Assembly (NCBI GenBank): GCA_030141605.1
Contig: JAQGDQ010000042.1
Coordinates: 682,001-746,000, forward strand
Direction: 5' to 3'
From: Tubiluchus corallicola
Taxonomy: Eukaryota; Priapulida; Priapulimorpha; Priapulimorphida; Tubiluchidae
DNA: 64,000 bases
The translations under genes were made by a program, and so were the position numbers. Below, one piece after another: positions 25,201 to 36,779 of the stretch. The first letter of the stretch is position 1, and each line of letters opens with the position of its first letter. The notes beneath the pieces are model-generated. The model had not been told where the DNA came from. It made no database searches and saw only the letters and a program-made list of their open reading frames with translations.

Positions 25201-27104
25201 TATTTCTATGATTTCTTACACAAATTTAATAAAATGACATTTTTTTATAGTTTACGATGTTTCCGGAGCTGCTAGTGATCGAAATGTCGTTGTCTTGAAC
25301 GACATTCACATTGATATAATGGATTATATTGTACCAGCCGTTTGCACTGATACAGAGTTCAGGCAAATGTGGGCAGAATTTGAATGGGAGAACAAGGTAT
25401 GTATTAAGTTTTGAAGTGATTGGTTGTTTATAAAACGTATAGTTTATCAATGAAATGATCATTTTCTAGGTAGTTAATGTGTTTATTTGTTTCCAGGTAT
25501 CTGTTAACACTAACATCAAAAGCTTAAATGAGTACTTGCAGCATCTGATCAAGTCTACAAACATGAAGTGCCTGACTCCAGAGAACGTATCAACCAATGA
25601 TCTGGTAAATTTTCTACTGTTTCTTGCAATTTCAGTAAGGCATTTAGTCATTATCGTTACAGATAAATCATTAAAGTGGACCGAGTATTTGGTTATGTGC
25701 TATCTACCTTGTTGTTAACTTGCTAACTTAGAGGATATCTAAGGGTGCTCCAGTTGGCAAGCCAGGTTGGGAAACTTGTTGAAGCAGTAGTAATCAAGTC
25801 TATTTTAACTGGCATGAATTAAATCGTGTGGCTTAGTGAAAATCAATACAGTATATCAATCCAGTCCATTGTATTTTTGTGCCTACAAGCCTTGTGATCT
25901 CAGATAGTATGGAACATGTCATAGACTGACAGGAGTTAGATCTGTTTACAGGCTACATGGTCCATGGATTAATAGGAGCTAGGTCTTGTTTACAGGCTAG
26001 AGGTTTCACCACAGATATAAATGCAAGAAATGTGTTCGTGGCATTTAAATCTGTGGGTTTCGGTCAGTAGGAAACATGTCCTACATTAAATGGATTCTGT
26101 GGATTCTTGGTGGAACAGTACATTTACGTCACATACGTGCTTCTGTTTGCAGGCTCTATCTGGAGAATGCGGTTTTATGGCTGCAAATCTCTATGCACGT
26201 TCTATCTTTGGAGAAGATGCTCTTGCTAATGTTAGCATAGAGAAAGACTCGAGTAATCCTGATTCATCTGTCTGTGGCCACATTCGAATTCGTGCCAAAA
26301 GTCAGGTATACATGTTTGCTAGAATATTAAAGGCTTTTTAAATAATTTTGTTGATCAGTCAATTCTACAGAAGAATGTTGTCTAGTAATTTGTCTCAACG
26401 AAAAGTACACATATCAGACAAAAATGTGTCAACTTCTAAAAAAAGTGACTAGAATATGTTGCATATATTTGTTACACTACAAAAATACTGCAAAAACACA
26501 GCACACTTTCACGAGTGCACATGAACGTTTTGTCGACCAAATGATGTAGTAGTATATTACTGTATATTACTGCTACTTTTTATTTCTACAAACTTATTAC
26601 TAGTAGACTAGTACTTATCTTAAAAAATAGTAATAGCAACAACATTGTATCAGTATTTTTGTTGTTACAACAACAGAAGTAGTTACTGTGTGAATCCATT
26701 AATTTTAATTATATTTGATTTGGTTCACAAGTTTCACAGGTATGATACGGGTTCAGTTCAAATTCGGTGGAAAAAGTTTAGTAGACATTGGCTCAGTTCA
26801 GATTCGGTAGTTTTCGGTCTGGGGTATCTCATTAAAACTTTACCTTTGAAAACTACAAAAGGAAGCATTTGTTTGTACACCTTGTCTCGTGACTTGTTAT
26901 ACAAGTGCTTGGCAAATGGTTCACTCTCATAACTAACGTAGTTATCATTTAAAACTGTTAGTAAATGCAGAGCATCAACCTCATGTGAATTATGTCGTGT
27001 TAAAAAAATCCTAAAGAGATTAATTTTTGCAGGGCATGGCATTGAGTCTTGGTGATAAGATCAATCTAACACAGAAGAAAATGAAAGCAGAAGCCGGAGC
27101 ATAG
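11437..27104 (+). CDS. COPB1: Coatomer subunit beta (beta-COP), complete
   Basis: Beta-COP is a large subunit of the COPI coat that buds Golgi-to-ER and intra-Golgi vesicles. 23 coding exons: 11437-11521, 12573-12694, 14381-14491, 14916-15085, 15886-16093, 16626-16763, 17036-17125, 17495-17632, 17750-17893, 18147-18293, 18506-18638, 19826-19958, 20889-21009, 21953-22024, 23426-23581, 23759-23851, 24226-24315, 24658-24802, 24923-25042, 25251-25396, 25497-25586, 26153-26305, 27033-27104. All phases close, giving 958 residues (human about 953). Adaptin-type HEAT repeats fill the N-terminal half ([62 protein letters not shown]). A variable linker follows (exons 11-12), then the beta-COP C-terminal domain ([20 protein letters not shown]) and appendage platform ([33 protein letters not shown]). 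Start chosen at [10 protein letters not shown], matching the family N-terminus. Exon 2 has an in-frame alternative acceptor (exon from 12537) and exon 21 an alternative donor (exon to 25604). Confidence 0.96.
11671..12112 (+). repeat. 26-bp minisatellite, about 17 units, COPB1 intron 1
   Basis: Tandem units of the form CTGAGAGCACTGTGCAATGT plus GTTAAT. Variant units (CTGCGCAAAGTGTTAAT followed by CAGAGAGCACTG) recur in the same order twice, about five units apart, showing a small higher-order duplication. Divergence rises in the last three units, as is usual at array edges. Confidence 0.97.
15215..15440 (+). repeat. Diverged tandem duplication, COPB1 intron 4
   Basis: Two A-rich blocks of about 90 bp, each opening with AAAACAGAACA and continuing through TCTAATA, occur one after the other. 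Similarity is moderate and judged by eye. Confidence 0.35.
16114..16258 (+). repeat. Trinucleotide microsatellite GTA/GCA/TAA
   Basis: A run of GTA units grades into alternating GTA/GCA units, then pure GCA, then TAA. It begins only about 20 bases after the exon 5 donor of COPB1 (exon ends 16093), so length change could come close to the splice site. Confidence 0.97.
20285..20519 (+). repeat. Long inverted repeat, left arm (COPB1 intron 12)
   Basis: Contains AACAGCTAGCTAGAACCTTA, AAGATCCTGCTAGTAAATCA, CACGTAAAACAAC and TGACCTACAGCA, all found in the same order on the opposite strand at 22427-22696. The arms are about 230-270 bp with small indels. Confidence 0.85.
21285..21715 (+). mobile_element. 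tRNA-derived SINE-like block with duplicated tail module
   Basis: 21508-21578 resembles a decayed tRNA: A-box-like TATCTCAGCTGGCATAGA, B box GGTTCAAATCC at 21557-21567 and a partly pairing acceptor (GAGCTAG with CTAGGCC). A roughly 100-bp module, recognised by CA(A/C)TCATTA(T/C)CCACAATA and GGTAATAAT/AGTAATAAT, occurs before it (21285-21385) and again after it (21598-21715). This fits a SINE with an older tail copy beside it. It lies in COPB1 intron 13. It is not a functional tRNA, since the anticodon stem is not intact. Confidence 0.55.
22427..22696 (-). repeat. Long inverted repeat, right arm (COPB1 intron 14)
   Basis: Reverse-complement partner of 20285-20519, about 1.9 kb away. The interval between arms contains COPB1 exons 13 (20889-21009) and 14 (21953-22024). 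No transposase-like coding was recognised inside, so the arms may be two independent insertions of one repeat family in opposite orientation. Confidence 0.85.
24101..24165 (+). repeat. ATTG-rich microsatellite, COPB1 intron 16
   Basis: Imperfect runs of TTGATTGATTGATTTAATTG and related words; simple sequence only. Confidence 0.7.
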
Positions 27105-27575
27105 GCATTCTTTAATTACAATGTTTGAGCAGTTACAGTTCTGTTCTAGGTGATTTTGCAACATTTCTTCTTTAATTTAAACGACCAGGAAGGTGTCATA
27201 GCTCGAAAATGACGCTTTCAAATTTGTGTTTCATTGATTTTGTCTTTACTTCAATTCATTTATTGCTCTTTCATAAACATTTCATTCAGCTAAAACAAAT
27301 TGATAACTGTACACTAACATGATATATTAGCTGAACTGCATAACTTGTAAATTATAAATTGAAGAAATTTTTTCATTTGTCTGTTTTTGTTTTGCACAAA
27401 CTTTGCGTGGAAAAATCATTTTCAGAATTTGTTAATTGTTGGTATATATTTGTTGGTTAAAAGGTAGCTATAATTAATAATTTTTAAACACAAAAAACTA
27501 ACAGTTTGTCGTTCCTCTAAGGTTTATGTACATACATACATAAGGTTGGATAATTGAATACAAATATTTACTATC

Positions 27576-27581
27576 AATAAA
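27576..27581 (+). terminator. COPB1 polyadenylation signal
   Basis: AATAAA about 470 bases after the COPB1 stop, followed by a TGT/T-rich stretch (TGTCCTGTGTTTTCTTGTTT) suitable as a downstream element. The neighbouring DRC2 stop codon is only 199 bases further on and faces this way. Confidence 0.6.
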
Positions 27582-27779
27582 GACAGTACATCACAAACAA
27601 TAACATGTCCTGTGTTTTCTTGTTTAAAAAGTGCTTGTGAAATGGCTACTCATATCGTTCAATGATATTTCGACCACCTTGGTTTTTCTGAGTAGTTGTG
27701 CGAAAGCTCTAATAGCATATTTGTCAAATTACAGCAAACTATTGCATCATCAGTGTGTTCTCACTGCACAGGTGTGTAA

Positions 27780-30700
27780 CTAGAGGAGTTGCTTTACAAT
27801 ATGTGCTGCTTCCACATATGTAGCTGTAGGTTTCAAAACTCTCTGTTCTACCACTGGCACTGAGGGAAACCTGAAAAAATAAATCAGACTAATGAAACGT
27901 GTAAAAAAATGTAATTTGCATTGGTGAACTGGAAAAAAAATCAAACAGAGTTTGACGTAATGGCACCTTCAAACACATTTGTTGCACCGATACATCGAAA
28001 ATTGTTTTTCGAATACGTTGCTTATTCATTATTTTTCACACTATGAGAGTGCCAATTTTTATCACAACTGCCAGTCTGACCAACGTCAATTACTGACAAT
28101 TGATCAACAATGACAAAGAAAGACATTAAACATTCAGACTGTCTATCTACTGCTTTTAAGAGAATTCTTGTTGAAACCTTTTCATCAACAGATTTGGACA
28201 TTGAAAGAACTTATATGGATATGTATTTGTCTTTATAGTATTATAATGCAAACTTACGGGACGTTCGTCTTGTTGTTTATCACTAACAGTGGATTTGCAG
28301 TTGCTAAAGTCTCTTCATTGACAGATATTCCATCTAGGTACTGCTTGAGCAGAAGTCTGAGCTGATCATTTTCCTATAGTGAAACATTGTCATTAGAGTT
28401 ATAATTGTATCGTCATCGATAAGCATGCATAGTAAGTGCCGCTTAATAGACTCAATTTGGGATGAAAGTTTTTTGATCCAATTAATGGTTGAATCAGCTA
28501 GCCGACTGATGTAGTATTACTAGTATAGAAGTATGAATCATTATTTATCAGCTTAATATGCACTGCAAATGCTTTAAAAGAATTTTAGAAGTGAATTAAC
28601 GCCTAAATTCCTACGTGCAATTGTTTAAGAATACAAGTTTATATAAATGTGTTAATAAAATAATATTGAATTGCATAATCTGCTTATTTATACTAAAAAC
28701 TACAAAAAGTTCGGTGCAAGGTCGGTTTATTCATTTTTTTTCGGAAGAAGCTGGTTTATCAAGTTCTCATGCTGGTAAAAATGTTGAAAATCTGTCGCTG
28801 TATGCTGCACATATTCCTGCAAAACACTTACATGTTTTTTCCCCATGGAAAGCAGTTGGTGGTGCTCCTGTGAAAAGCAGTGAGAACTTCAAAAGCAAAC
28901 TGCTTGGCAAGTGAGTGAATGTTTAGTTTCCAGAAACAATGAGGTTAATTATATACTCGTGTGTAAACAAAACGGTACTTAATACGATTGTTTCTATGCA
29001 CATTATAGTGCACAAAAGTGAAGTAAAGATCACATAAAAATGCAAAAGTGTCATAAAAGTGTCTTATTTTAAGTGCGTGAAACAAGACTGATTCTATTAA
29101 TCGTGAATTTAAAGGGCATCTACTGAGAAATTTTTGTGGTTTTTGGCTACTACACAATGCTGTAATTGTTGTCAACTTATGAGGGAAAGTTTACTGCAGT
29201 GTAAAGAAATGAAATGAATTTGCTTTGGCATTAACTCTTTTTTTCTCATACACATTATGTTACTGTGACTTGGCATACAGGTGTCAGGCTTCCTACTGAC
29301 CATGCAGCATCCACTAATTTTCAGTATTTGTTAACAGTAAACAGCTGCTGTAGAGACTCCAAGAAAAGGTTATTATGTGACTTGTTCATATCTAACAATT
29401 ATGATTATTATTTAGAATTAACAATAATTACATGATTGTGTCGATCATAATCACAAATATGATACCTGAGTCAACACGGATTTTTCTTTATCAAGCACCA
29501 CTTTATCCAACATGACTTTGCCGTATCGCCTCCAGAAGTTTTCGAGCGTTAAATAATCAAACAATTTCTGTAAAATCATGGGAAATGAATTATTCAATTT
29601 GATTTTTGTCCGTATTGTGGAGCAATTATAACAGCGTAGCATTTGAATTGTTAGTGGTAGATCACCGTGTTGTGCATGTTATTTATAACAACAAAGTCAG
29701 TGCTATCATTTGCTTATGTGATTATTATAGGCACCATTACTTACATTAGCTAATTGTTCTCTTGGCTGCTCTTGAATAGCATCATTAACCTCTGACATTT
29801 CATCATCTGTCAAACACGTCTTTCCAAATGGCAACACTTTCTCTTGTTCTGTTTCAAATCTTCGACACATTTCAGCAAGACGAAGAATTTGTTTGCCCTG
29901 CAATTACAAAATGAAAACTCTATATCTACAGTATGACATCTAATTACATGTTATAGAATGGTTTACAATAGTTATAATGTAAACAGAAGCCATTTGCAGA
30001 GTTTACTTGTAAATTCATCTTAATTAGTTTAGACTAAATTTGAAATTTATTCTTCACTTTTAATTATGGACAAATGCTTTTAATGTTTATTATGGTGAGT
30101 TACAAACAGAAACAGAAACCAAAGTCAAATGTTGTAACCTTGTCGCTGATGCTTCTTAGAGCTTTCAGTGTTTCTGTGCTTTCAGTAGTGAGTTTAATCA
30201 GATTTTGTCTTTCCATCTCTCGCTGTCTGTTCATTTCTGCTTTCAATTCATGTAGATGTTTCGACATGATTTCACGCTCCTGTATACAAAATTAGAGTCT
30301 GGATTACTATGTCTAATAAATTGCCTACTGAGCTTGATCACAAAAACATTTTTTATATGAGGATCTTAGATGTTGTTTAATGATTGCATTTTTTCGTGGC
30401 ACGTTATTATAGTTGTGCAGGACCACAAATGATGTCTGAAAAAAATTGTTGACCATAACAGTTTATAAATGCTAATTGCACAACTAGTGTCAACAGGATA
30501 CACATAATTCTTTCACTGAAAGTTTCATGTTCTTGTAGCACATGAGAGCTTTAAAAATATTAAAGTACACATCTGTCTGTATCATCCTCATGTTGTTAAA
30601 GGTTGTATCAAGTCGTTCTCGGTAACTGATTAATCAGTTTTATAACATCTAATGCAAACTTTTGTCATTTCAGTAAAGTATGCTAGGCCTTTAAAGGACA

Positions 30701-33700
30701 CGAAAAGGGGTACTTGAAGAAAGTTTCAGAAAAATCGCCTTAAAAAATTATATTAGTTAATAGCAATTTTATGCATATATCATACTCACATTGAATTTGA
30801 AAGGATTTCTTGTATCGTTTCATTTTAAATCTCCCACAATACTGTTCCGACTGCGCCATACATGACATTACATACACACAATGTAAATCAGGGGAAGAAA
30901 AGGAAATGTTAAACTATGTCCCAAAAAAACTTTCCATGTAAAGTTATATTACTTAGCATTTCGCTTACCTGCTTGAAAGACTTATATAACTAGGAAAGAA
31001 AATTATTAGTTATTTTAAATGTTTTCACCAATTGGTAAAATGGCATTGACTCACCACTCCTAGGTGCACCACTCACTAACCAAAAAAAAATGTATTTTTA
31101 ATCTTACTGACAAGATACAGTAATTTAAAATTTTACTTAGTGATGTGTGCACTACGAATGCTTTGATTATTTTTTCAAACTTTACACAGTGTTATCTAAA
31201 CTTGTTTCAAATTACTTTATAGTCAAAATGGCAGTGCCTAACGGTCACCGCAGGAGTTTAAATTTACATGTTTTATACAGCATTACTGCCAATGCAAGCC
31301 CTGTATGCAAAAAGGCAGTATGTATGCGGTATAAAATTTCAAGAAGAATTATTTAAGCTTTATGTAAGTGGAGGGTTTTCTTGTGCTTTAAACAATAAGC
31401 AAAACCATTATAACGCACATCTTGTTACCTCTCTTAGTTTGCTGTTCTTTTCTTCATTCTCCTTTGTGTTATGAGCCATCTTTGTTTTAATTTGACTAAT
31501 TTGATCCTAGATTAACAAATTCTGCATTGCATTTACTGCATGATTTGCAACATTAAAAACAGAATAATGGAAATGTTATTCACTGTAAGGCCCAATGGTT
31601 TTACACTATCTCACTTGTTTAAGCTGGTTTTAATCCCGAAAGAGACTATCCATCTGTTACTTCTTAAACTTAAAGTTTCACAAATGAAGGATAATAAATG
31701 AATATACAAATATGTTTCACAATACAAAAAACTTCAACTCTTAGTATGCCATCCTCATTAAAAATCCTGCACACGTATAAAAATTACTTCTAAGCCACAT
31801 AGTGCCTTGCCTTACCGAAAGTTTCTGCAGTTTTCGCAACTGAGTGTCGATCTCAAATGTGTTAGTTTCATCTTTGATACGCAATTCCTCGAACGCACGC
31901 CTCCTGTCCTCAGTTGCGTCATTATAAGCTTTAAGCGCCAACTGGAACTGCACCCATAGATCTTCTATTGTGGTTTCTAATTGCATTCGTAACATGTGCT
32001 TCTCTTCAAGATTCTAATAAAATACAGCATTATACTTTCGTATGTCAGGACAAACCAGGTTGCTAGTAATAAACACAATCTCGAACATTTCCTAGTATGT
32101 CTCTTTCAGGTAAATGTAAAAGGTAATGGTTAGGGTTAGGGTTAGGGTTAGTTACTTCTCTAACAGTGAAGCTGTTTTACTTTTACAAGTAAAGTTATGA
32201 AATGGTTAACATACTTCATACCTTATTTTTTATCTCATCTCTCGAACTCTGGAACTCTACTTTTGAATCATTTTCAGAATCCTGAAATCTAAAAGCACAA
32301 GCCATCAAAACTTCCCTTGAAGTACAGTTACTTCAAACTACAGAATTTGTTTTCTCTTCAATTAAATACAATATTATGCAAAAGGAGTATTGTTAATAGT
32401 ATAAATCCTACTTAGCATTGAAACGAATTGTTTGACATTTTGTTAGCCTGTTTACTATGTACATACACCTGCCTTGTATTTTGTTTAAGTGTTCACTGCA
32501 CTAAAAACGTTTTCATTATAATACTGTTTGGCCTGCATTAGGTAATTTTTTAGTCAATAAAGTCAATCAATCAGTCAATCATAAAAACTGATTTAAGCTT
32601 ACAAAGACACAAAAAAGACTTTTTATAGTGTTCCATATCATTATTAGTTTCTACAAACTGCACTACATATAAAAGTGATTACAAATACCTATGCTCCATG
32701 GTGAATGCTACGTCTAGCAACTCATTAAGTTGTTTTTCATGACTGTTTATAATAGCTTCTCTTTCTGTCTCGTATTCCTGCACAATCCAAGATTGTTCTT
32801 CTTGGAAATGATTGTCAAGTAATGACAACCTTTCTTTGTGTATCTCTGTGGTAGAAATAACGCCAGATTATGGTAATTTTTTTGTCATCAAACAACTCAA
32901 GAGTATTTTTCTCTATTAACTGTAGTTGTGTGATAATAATTGATAAAAAGAATTGTTTTTGGACATTTTGACATACTGGTGGTGAGTCACTACAAATACG
33001 CAAACATGTACGACAGGCTTGATTTATTACGTTAATAATTGTGGCGGGACCAGAACCACCACACTATCAAGGATAATCCTCTAGAAGAACAGCTGGACCA
33101 GTAGAAGTGGCATAGGCACATTTTGAATATACATATACATCTTCTTACAGTGAGAGAAATAGTTGATGGCAGTACGGCAGATGAAAGTGCTTTGAAGCAC
33201 TAAACTATTTATCAACCAAGCCTACTATTGCTGGTCCTGTTAGTTTGCTTGACTTAGTCAGTGATACAACCTTCTGAGCTTATGGTTGGTCAAAAAGCCA
33301 ACTTTAGCAGGTGCTATGTAATCACAGCTGCATAAATCTCTGTTACATTCTCATGCAAGCTTAAGAAATACAATAAAGTCAATAATATTACCATCAAGTT
33401 TGCTAAGATTGTGTAGATGACTACGAAGTGCCATAGAATGCTGTTCCTCTGCTTCTTCTAGATCTTTAACTAATGCCTTAGAAAGAAAGCAGAAATTATT
33501 ATGACCATAACATAATGCATAGTTATGAGCATTTATGAGAAGATCTTATATACGTTGTGCTCAAGTTACGTGTCATGTTACATTGTATATGTAAGAGATC
33601 ACTGGTATAAAAATAAAGGAAATACTTATTGCAATTTTGTTAGAGTGATCTGCACATTAAGTCTCCAAGTGAACTTGGTAAAGGAGTCGTGTCCTACTGT

Positions 33701-36363
33701 ATGTTGAGCGATTAGTGATTACGTAAGTGATAATAGAAACTTGCAAATAAACAAGTTCATTACCCTTTTAAGACTGCATACTCATAATACATTTATTAAT
33801 TACTCATTTGTATTTACCTTTTGATCCACAAGTTATGTACATCAATGTGATCACTGTACAGAAAGGTTAGCACATCAACAGATAAAAAATAAATAAGCAA
33901 ATTCAAATCAGTAATAAAATGATTTACAGGCACACACAGTTATGTTATAACATTATTAAAAGTTACATATCGAAAGTATGGGAGTCAATTCATTATTGAA
34001 TTTATTCAGTTCATTGTGTGTAAAGAATTCTCTATCATCCATCTCCATTGCAAATTCTTTGATCAGATTATCATTTTTGTTTCACTGGTTTGCTCAAAAT
34101 AATTGTATTAGTGACATTTCTTGATAAAACAATAATATCTTAATAAATTTTTGACACACTTTAAACACTATAAGTTTAATCTTTTATGATAAAATAATTG
34201 CTAAACAGCAGCCGTCATTTAAAAAAGCTTTTCCAGTCTCAGAAGGAAGTGCTCTTTTGATCGTTACCCCGTATCCACCTTGTAGGTTTCATTTCTATCT
34301 TGTACATACACTCAAACAATTGACCTTGGCTATAAAGAGACTCGGTTATAGAAAGCAATTTTTCACAGTCCTTTGAAACTCGCTATAAGTGGATTATACT
34401 GTAAGTATTTAGTTTAAACTAGATATATAAAATTTAATGAATCTTTTACAAAAATTGATTACCAGGTCTGTCTGTGTTGGTAATATATGGTAAACGTTGC
34501 ATGTGACAGTTATATAGGAATTTGCAAATAGTTATGATCCATGAAATTTCAATGCTGTTTATAAATGTATTATCCAGTCGCCATATTTGAGAACTATAAA
34601 AGCAGTGGTAATAAATTTTAATCAATTCTGATGTAAAATCTGATTTAACGATGATTTTAACAAACCAAAAATTATGCGTTACATTGATAAATGAAGCCAC
34701 CACTCTTACTGAGTATTTCATCTTCATCAGTAAATTTACAGTTCAATGTATGACCATTGATCAAGATTTGCCACCTTTTCACACCAAGTAAGTGGAACAT
34801 TACTAAGAACTACTAAGGGGTTGTATAATAGCAGCTGTACCAATTTTAATGTATACCTTTATCACACTGTCCTTTCTGTCTACTACACGTTCAAATGTTT
34901 GACTCAGTATTTCAATGTCTTTTCTCAATTCTTCAGTCTTTGCTTCTCGTAGGAGGACTCGCCACTGAGCATTTACCTTGTTGGCATTAAATTCAGTATT
35001 CTGATGTTCCTTGACAAATTTGTCCTGGAAAAGTGTCATTTGTTAATATGTTATAGCGAAAGTGTACTAATCAAAGTCAGTTAAATGAAATAAGCTTTAA
35101 TTTATGATTAACAGGTCATCAAAATAATTAGTGAGGATTGTTGCTTATCAGAGCGCAAAAGTTGTTGTAAATAAAGGATCACAGAATCTGACACTATAAG
35201 AGAAGTATCAGCAGATAGGCAACAAGGTTGCAACTACCAAACAACTTCTATTTTTTAGCCATAAAAATTGTATGGCGACATGGCATGTTAGCAAACTCCT
35301 CTTGGATCTCAAATATGCAATGCCAAATGTCAGAGTAACCAGAAATTATACATGCAGGGCAAACTTTTATAAAATATAGCAGTCAGGTTGAATAGATTCT
35401 GGTCACTGCAGTATTATTAGTGCTATGCATTATCAATGTACAGTAGGTGTTGCTTGATAGACTCACTTTGGGATTGAAGTGAATTAACCGAATGAATCTG
35501 TTAGGTTTTTAATGAATCTTAGAAACGAAGTAATGCCTAAACTCTTTGCGCAGGTAAAAATTTTTAAAGTGATTTAATAATAACATAAAAAGCCTACTTT
35601 CCTAAAAAACACCAGCTTCTGCTTCATTTTCTTGTGAAAAAATTGCCTCACAAAGTTTATGCTCCATTTTTAAAATTGGACGGGCGTTACATTTGAATAG
35701 GAGCGGCCAAAACCAGGCGTTTGTCAGTCAATTAAGCAAATGAGCCTATTAACAATGAGTCTAATGAACAGTACCTACTGTATCATCCTAGATGCAGAAG
35801 TTACAATGTAGCACTGAAGCCTAGATACTAAAGCCTAAATGAAGCTAAACAATTTAATTAATTTATAAAATGTTAAATGCATCAATAAGTGTATTTTATG
35901 AAACAGCCTGATTTTATGAAATAATGTCTTGTACATATTCCCAGTATAGTTGCACATTTACAAATTACAGCATAAAAGTGTTGTTCAATTATTCCATAAC
36001 TTCTTAGCAGCAGCAACAGCAACAACAGCAATAGCAACAGCAACAACAACAGCAACAAAGTCTGAATAATGTATGCAATATGTCAGATGCTTGTGTCATA
36101 GGCAAGCCACTCTACCCTAAAACTAGTGAACAACTTTTCTGTAGAAAACATTAGCCCCAAGTACAAAAAAAAACATTCTGTAACTGATAAATTATAAAAA
36201 GGTAAAAAAAACAAAGTTGTTCACCAACCTTCAAAAACAGTGCAAGCATCTCTTCTTTCTTTTTCTGCAGCTCCTCTTCAGCTTGTATCTTCTGCTCCAA
36301 ATACAATATTTTCTCCTCCTCCGACATCTTAGAAAGCTTTTTTGTCCCCTTCTTCTTAGGCAT
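27780..36363 (-). CDS. CCDC65: Dynein regulatory complex subunit 2 (coiled-coil protein 65), complete
   Basis: CCDC65/DRC2 is a coiled-coil core subunit of the nexin-dynein regulatory complex that links doublet microtubules in motile cilia. Twelve coding exons, in gene order: 36363-36229, 35024-34857, 33476-33392, 32845-32689, 32288-32222, 32013-31816, 31506-31429, 30279-30139, 29897-29745, 29567-29466, 28373-28258, 27870-27780. Phases close, giving 496 residues (human 484). Seen: basic [10 protein letters not shown] start, charged heptad-rich helices throughout, the conserved block [57 protein letters not shown] and the C-terminal signature [20 protein letters not shown] then [10 protein letters not shown]. 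These match the NYD-SP28 and NYD-SP28-associated regions of the family. An acceptor-like TTTTCTAG ends 22 bases upstream of the ATG, so the leader is spliced. It converges with COPB1. Intron 10 carries MITE copy 2, intron 1 copy 3 and intron 5 a TTAGGG run. Confidence 0.95.
28430..29125 (+). mobile_element. MITE family, copy 2 (longest, about 696 bp, coding-like interior)
   Basis: Begins TAGTAAGTGCCGCTTAATAG; the right end read inversely starts CAGTAGATGCCCTTTAAAT. It sits in CCDC65 intron 10. A 300-base open frame (28615-28914) contains [20 protein letters not shown] then LS; copy 1 in the same frame still reads FSHEEVGSQN...KNIENLS before a stop. The segment after ENLS (to about 29050) is missing from copy 1. 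A part near the right end present in copies 1 and 3 is missing here, so the copies are mosaics of a longer ancestor. Confidence 0.78.
32130..32150 (+). repeat. Interstitial telomere-type repeat (TTAGGG)3.5
   Basis: Three perfect TTAGGG units and a partial one inside CCDC65 intron 5. TTAGGG is the usual metazoan telomere repeat; a short internal run typically marks break repair or chance. Confidence 0.95.
35441..35780 (+). mobile_element. MITE family, copy 3 (340 bp, precise ends, TA duplication)
   Basis: Exact boundaries are visible: TA, then CAGTAGGTGTTGCTTGATAG..., ending ...AACAGTACCTACTG, then TA. The inverse of the right end is CAGTAGGTACTGTTCATTAG, so the outer 24 bases match at 18 positions. 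TA duplication plus CAGT ends place the family with pogo/Tc1-mariner-type non-autonomous elements. Located in CCDC65 intron 1. Confidence 0.88.
36006..36060 (+). repeat. CAG/CAA(C) trinucleotide-type microsatellite
   Basis: Interrupted CAG, CAA and AAC units on the plus strand in CCDC65 intron 1; not coding. Confidence 0.9.
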
Positions 36364-36385
36364 TTTTGCGTTTTTTCTCAAACAA

Positions 36386-36779
36386 CTAGAAAACATGTAA
36401 AAAAGATGCAAGAAGTGACCATACTAACAAAATATTAAGTGATTTCCAAAAAATTATTGAGCACAAAATGAATGTCTGAAATCAATAACTACAGCAAACT
36501 CCTGTTGGTTAAATTTTTCACAAAACTTCGCATCACCATTTTTGCCTATCCTTTAACCACTACCCATCACTAGTCTTCTCTATCCATAAGATAGGCCACA
36601 TATCAAGACGATTATTGATAATCAAAATTTTTTTTCGTTACAGTATCATCAATTTTGCTATTAGTATTAAATTTGTAACATTAACATTTATATGTACGTA
36701 GCAGATGTACAAAATTTTAAATTTTTTGAAACGGAACTTTATTGAAAAGAACGACACACAAGAAAGCCAAGTGTTAGAC
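36386..36779. other. Probable 5' UTR intron of CCDC65, before the LINE
   Basis: Nothing recognised besides AT-rich sequence. The acceptor of the proposed noncoding intron lies at 36386-36387 on the minus strand. Confidence 0.4.
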
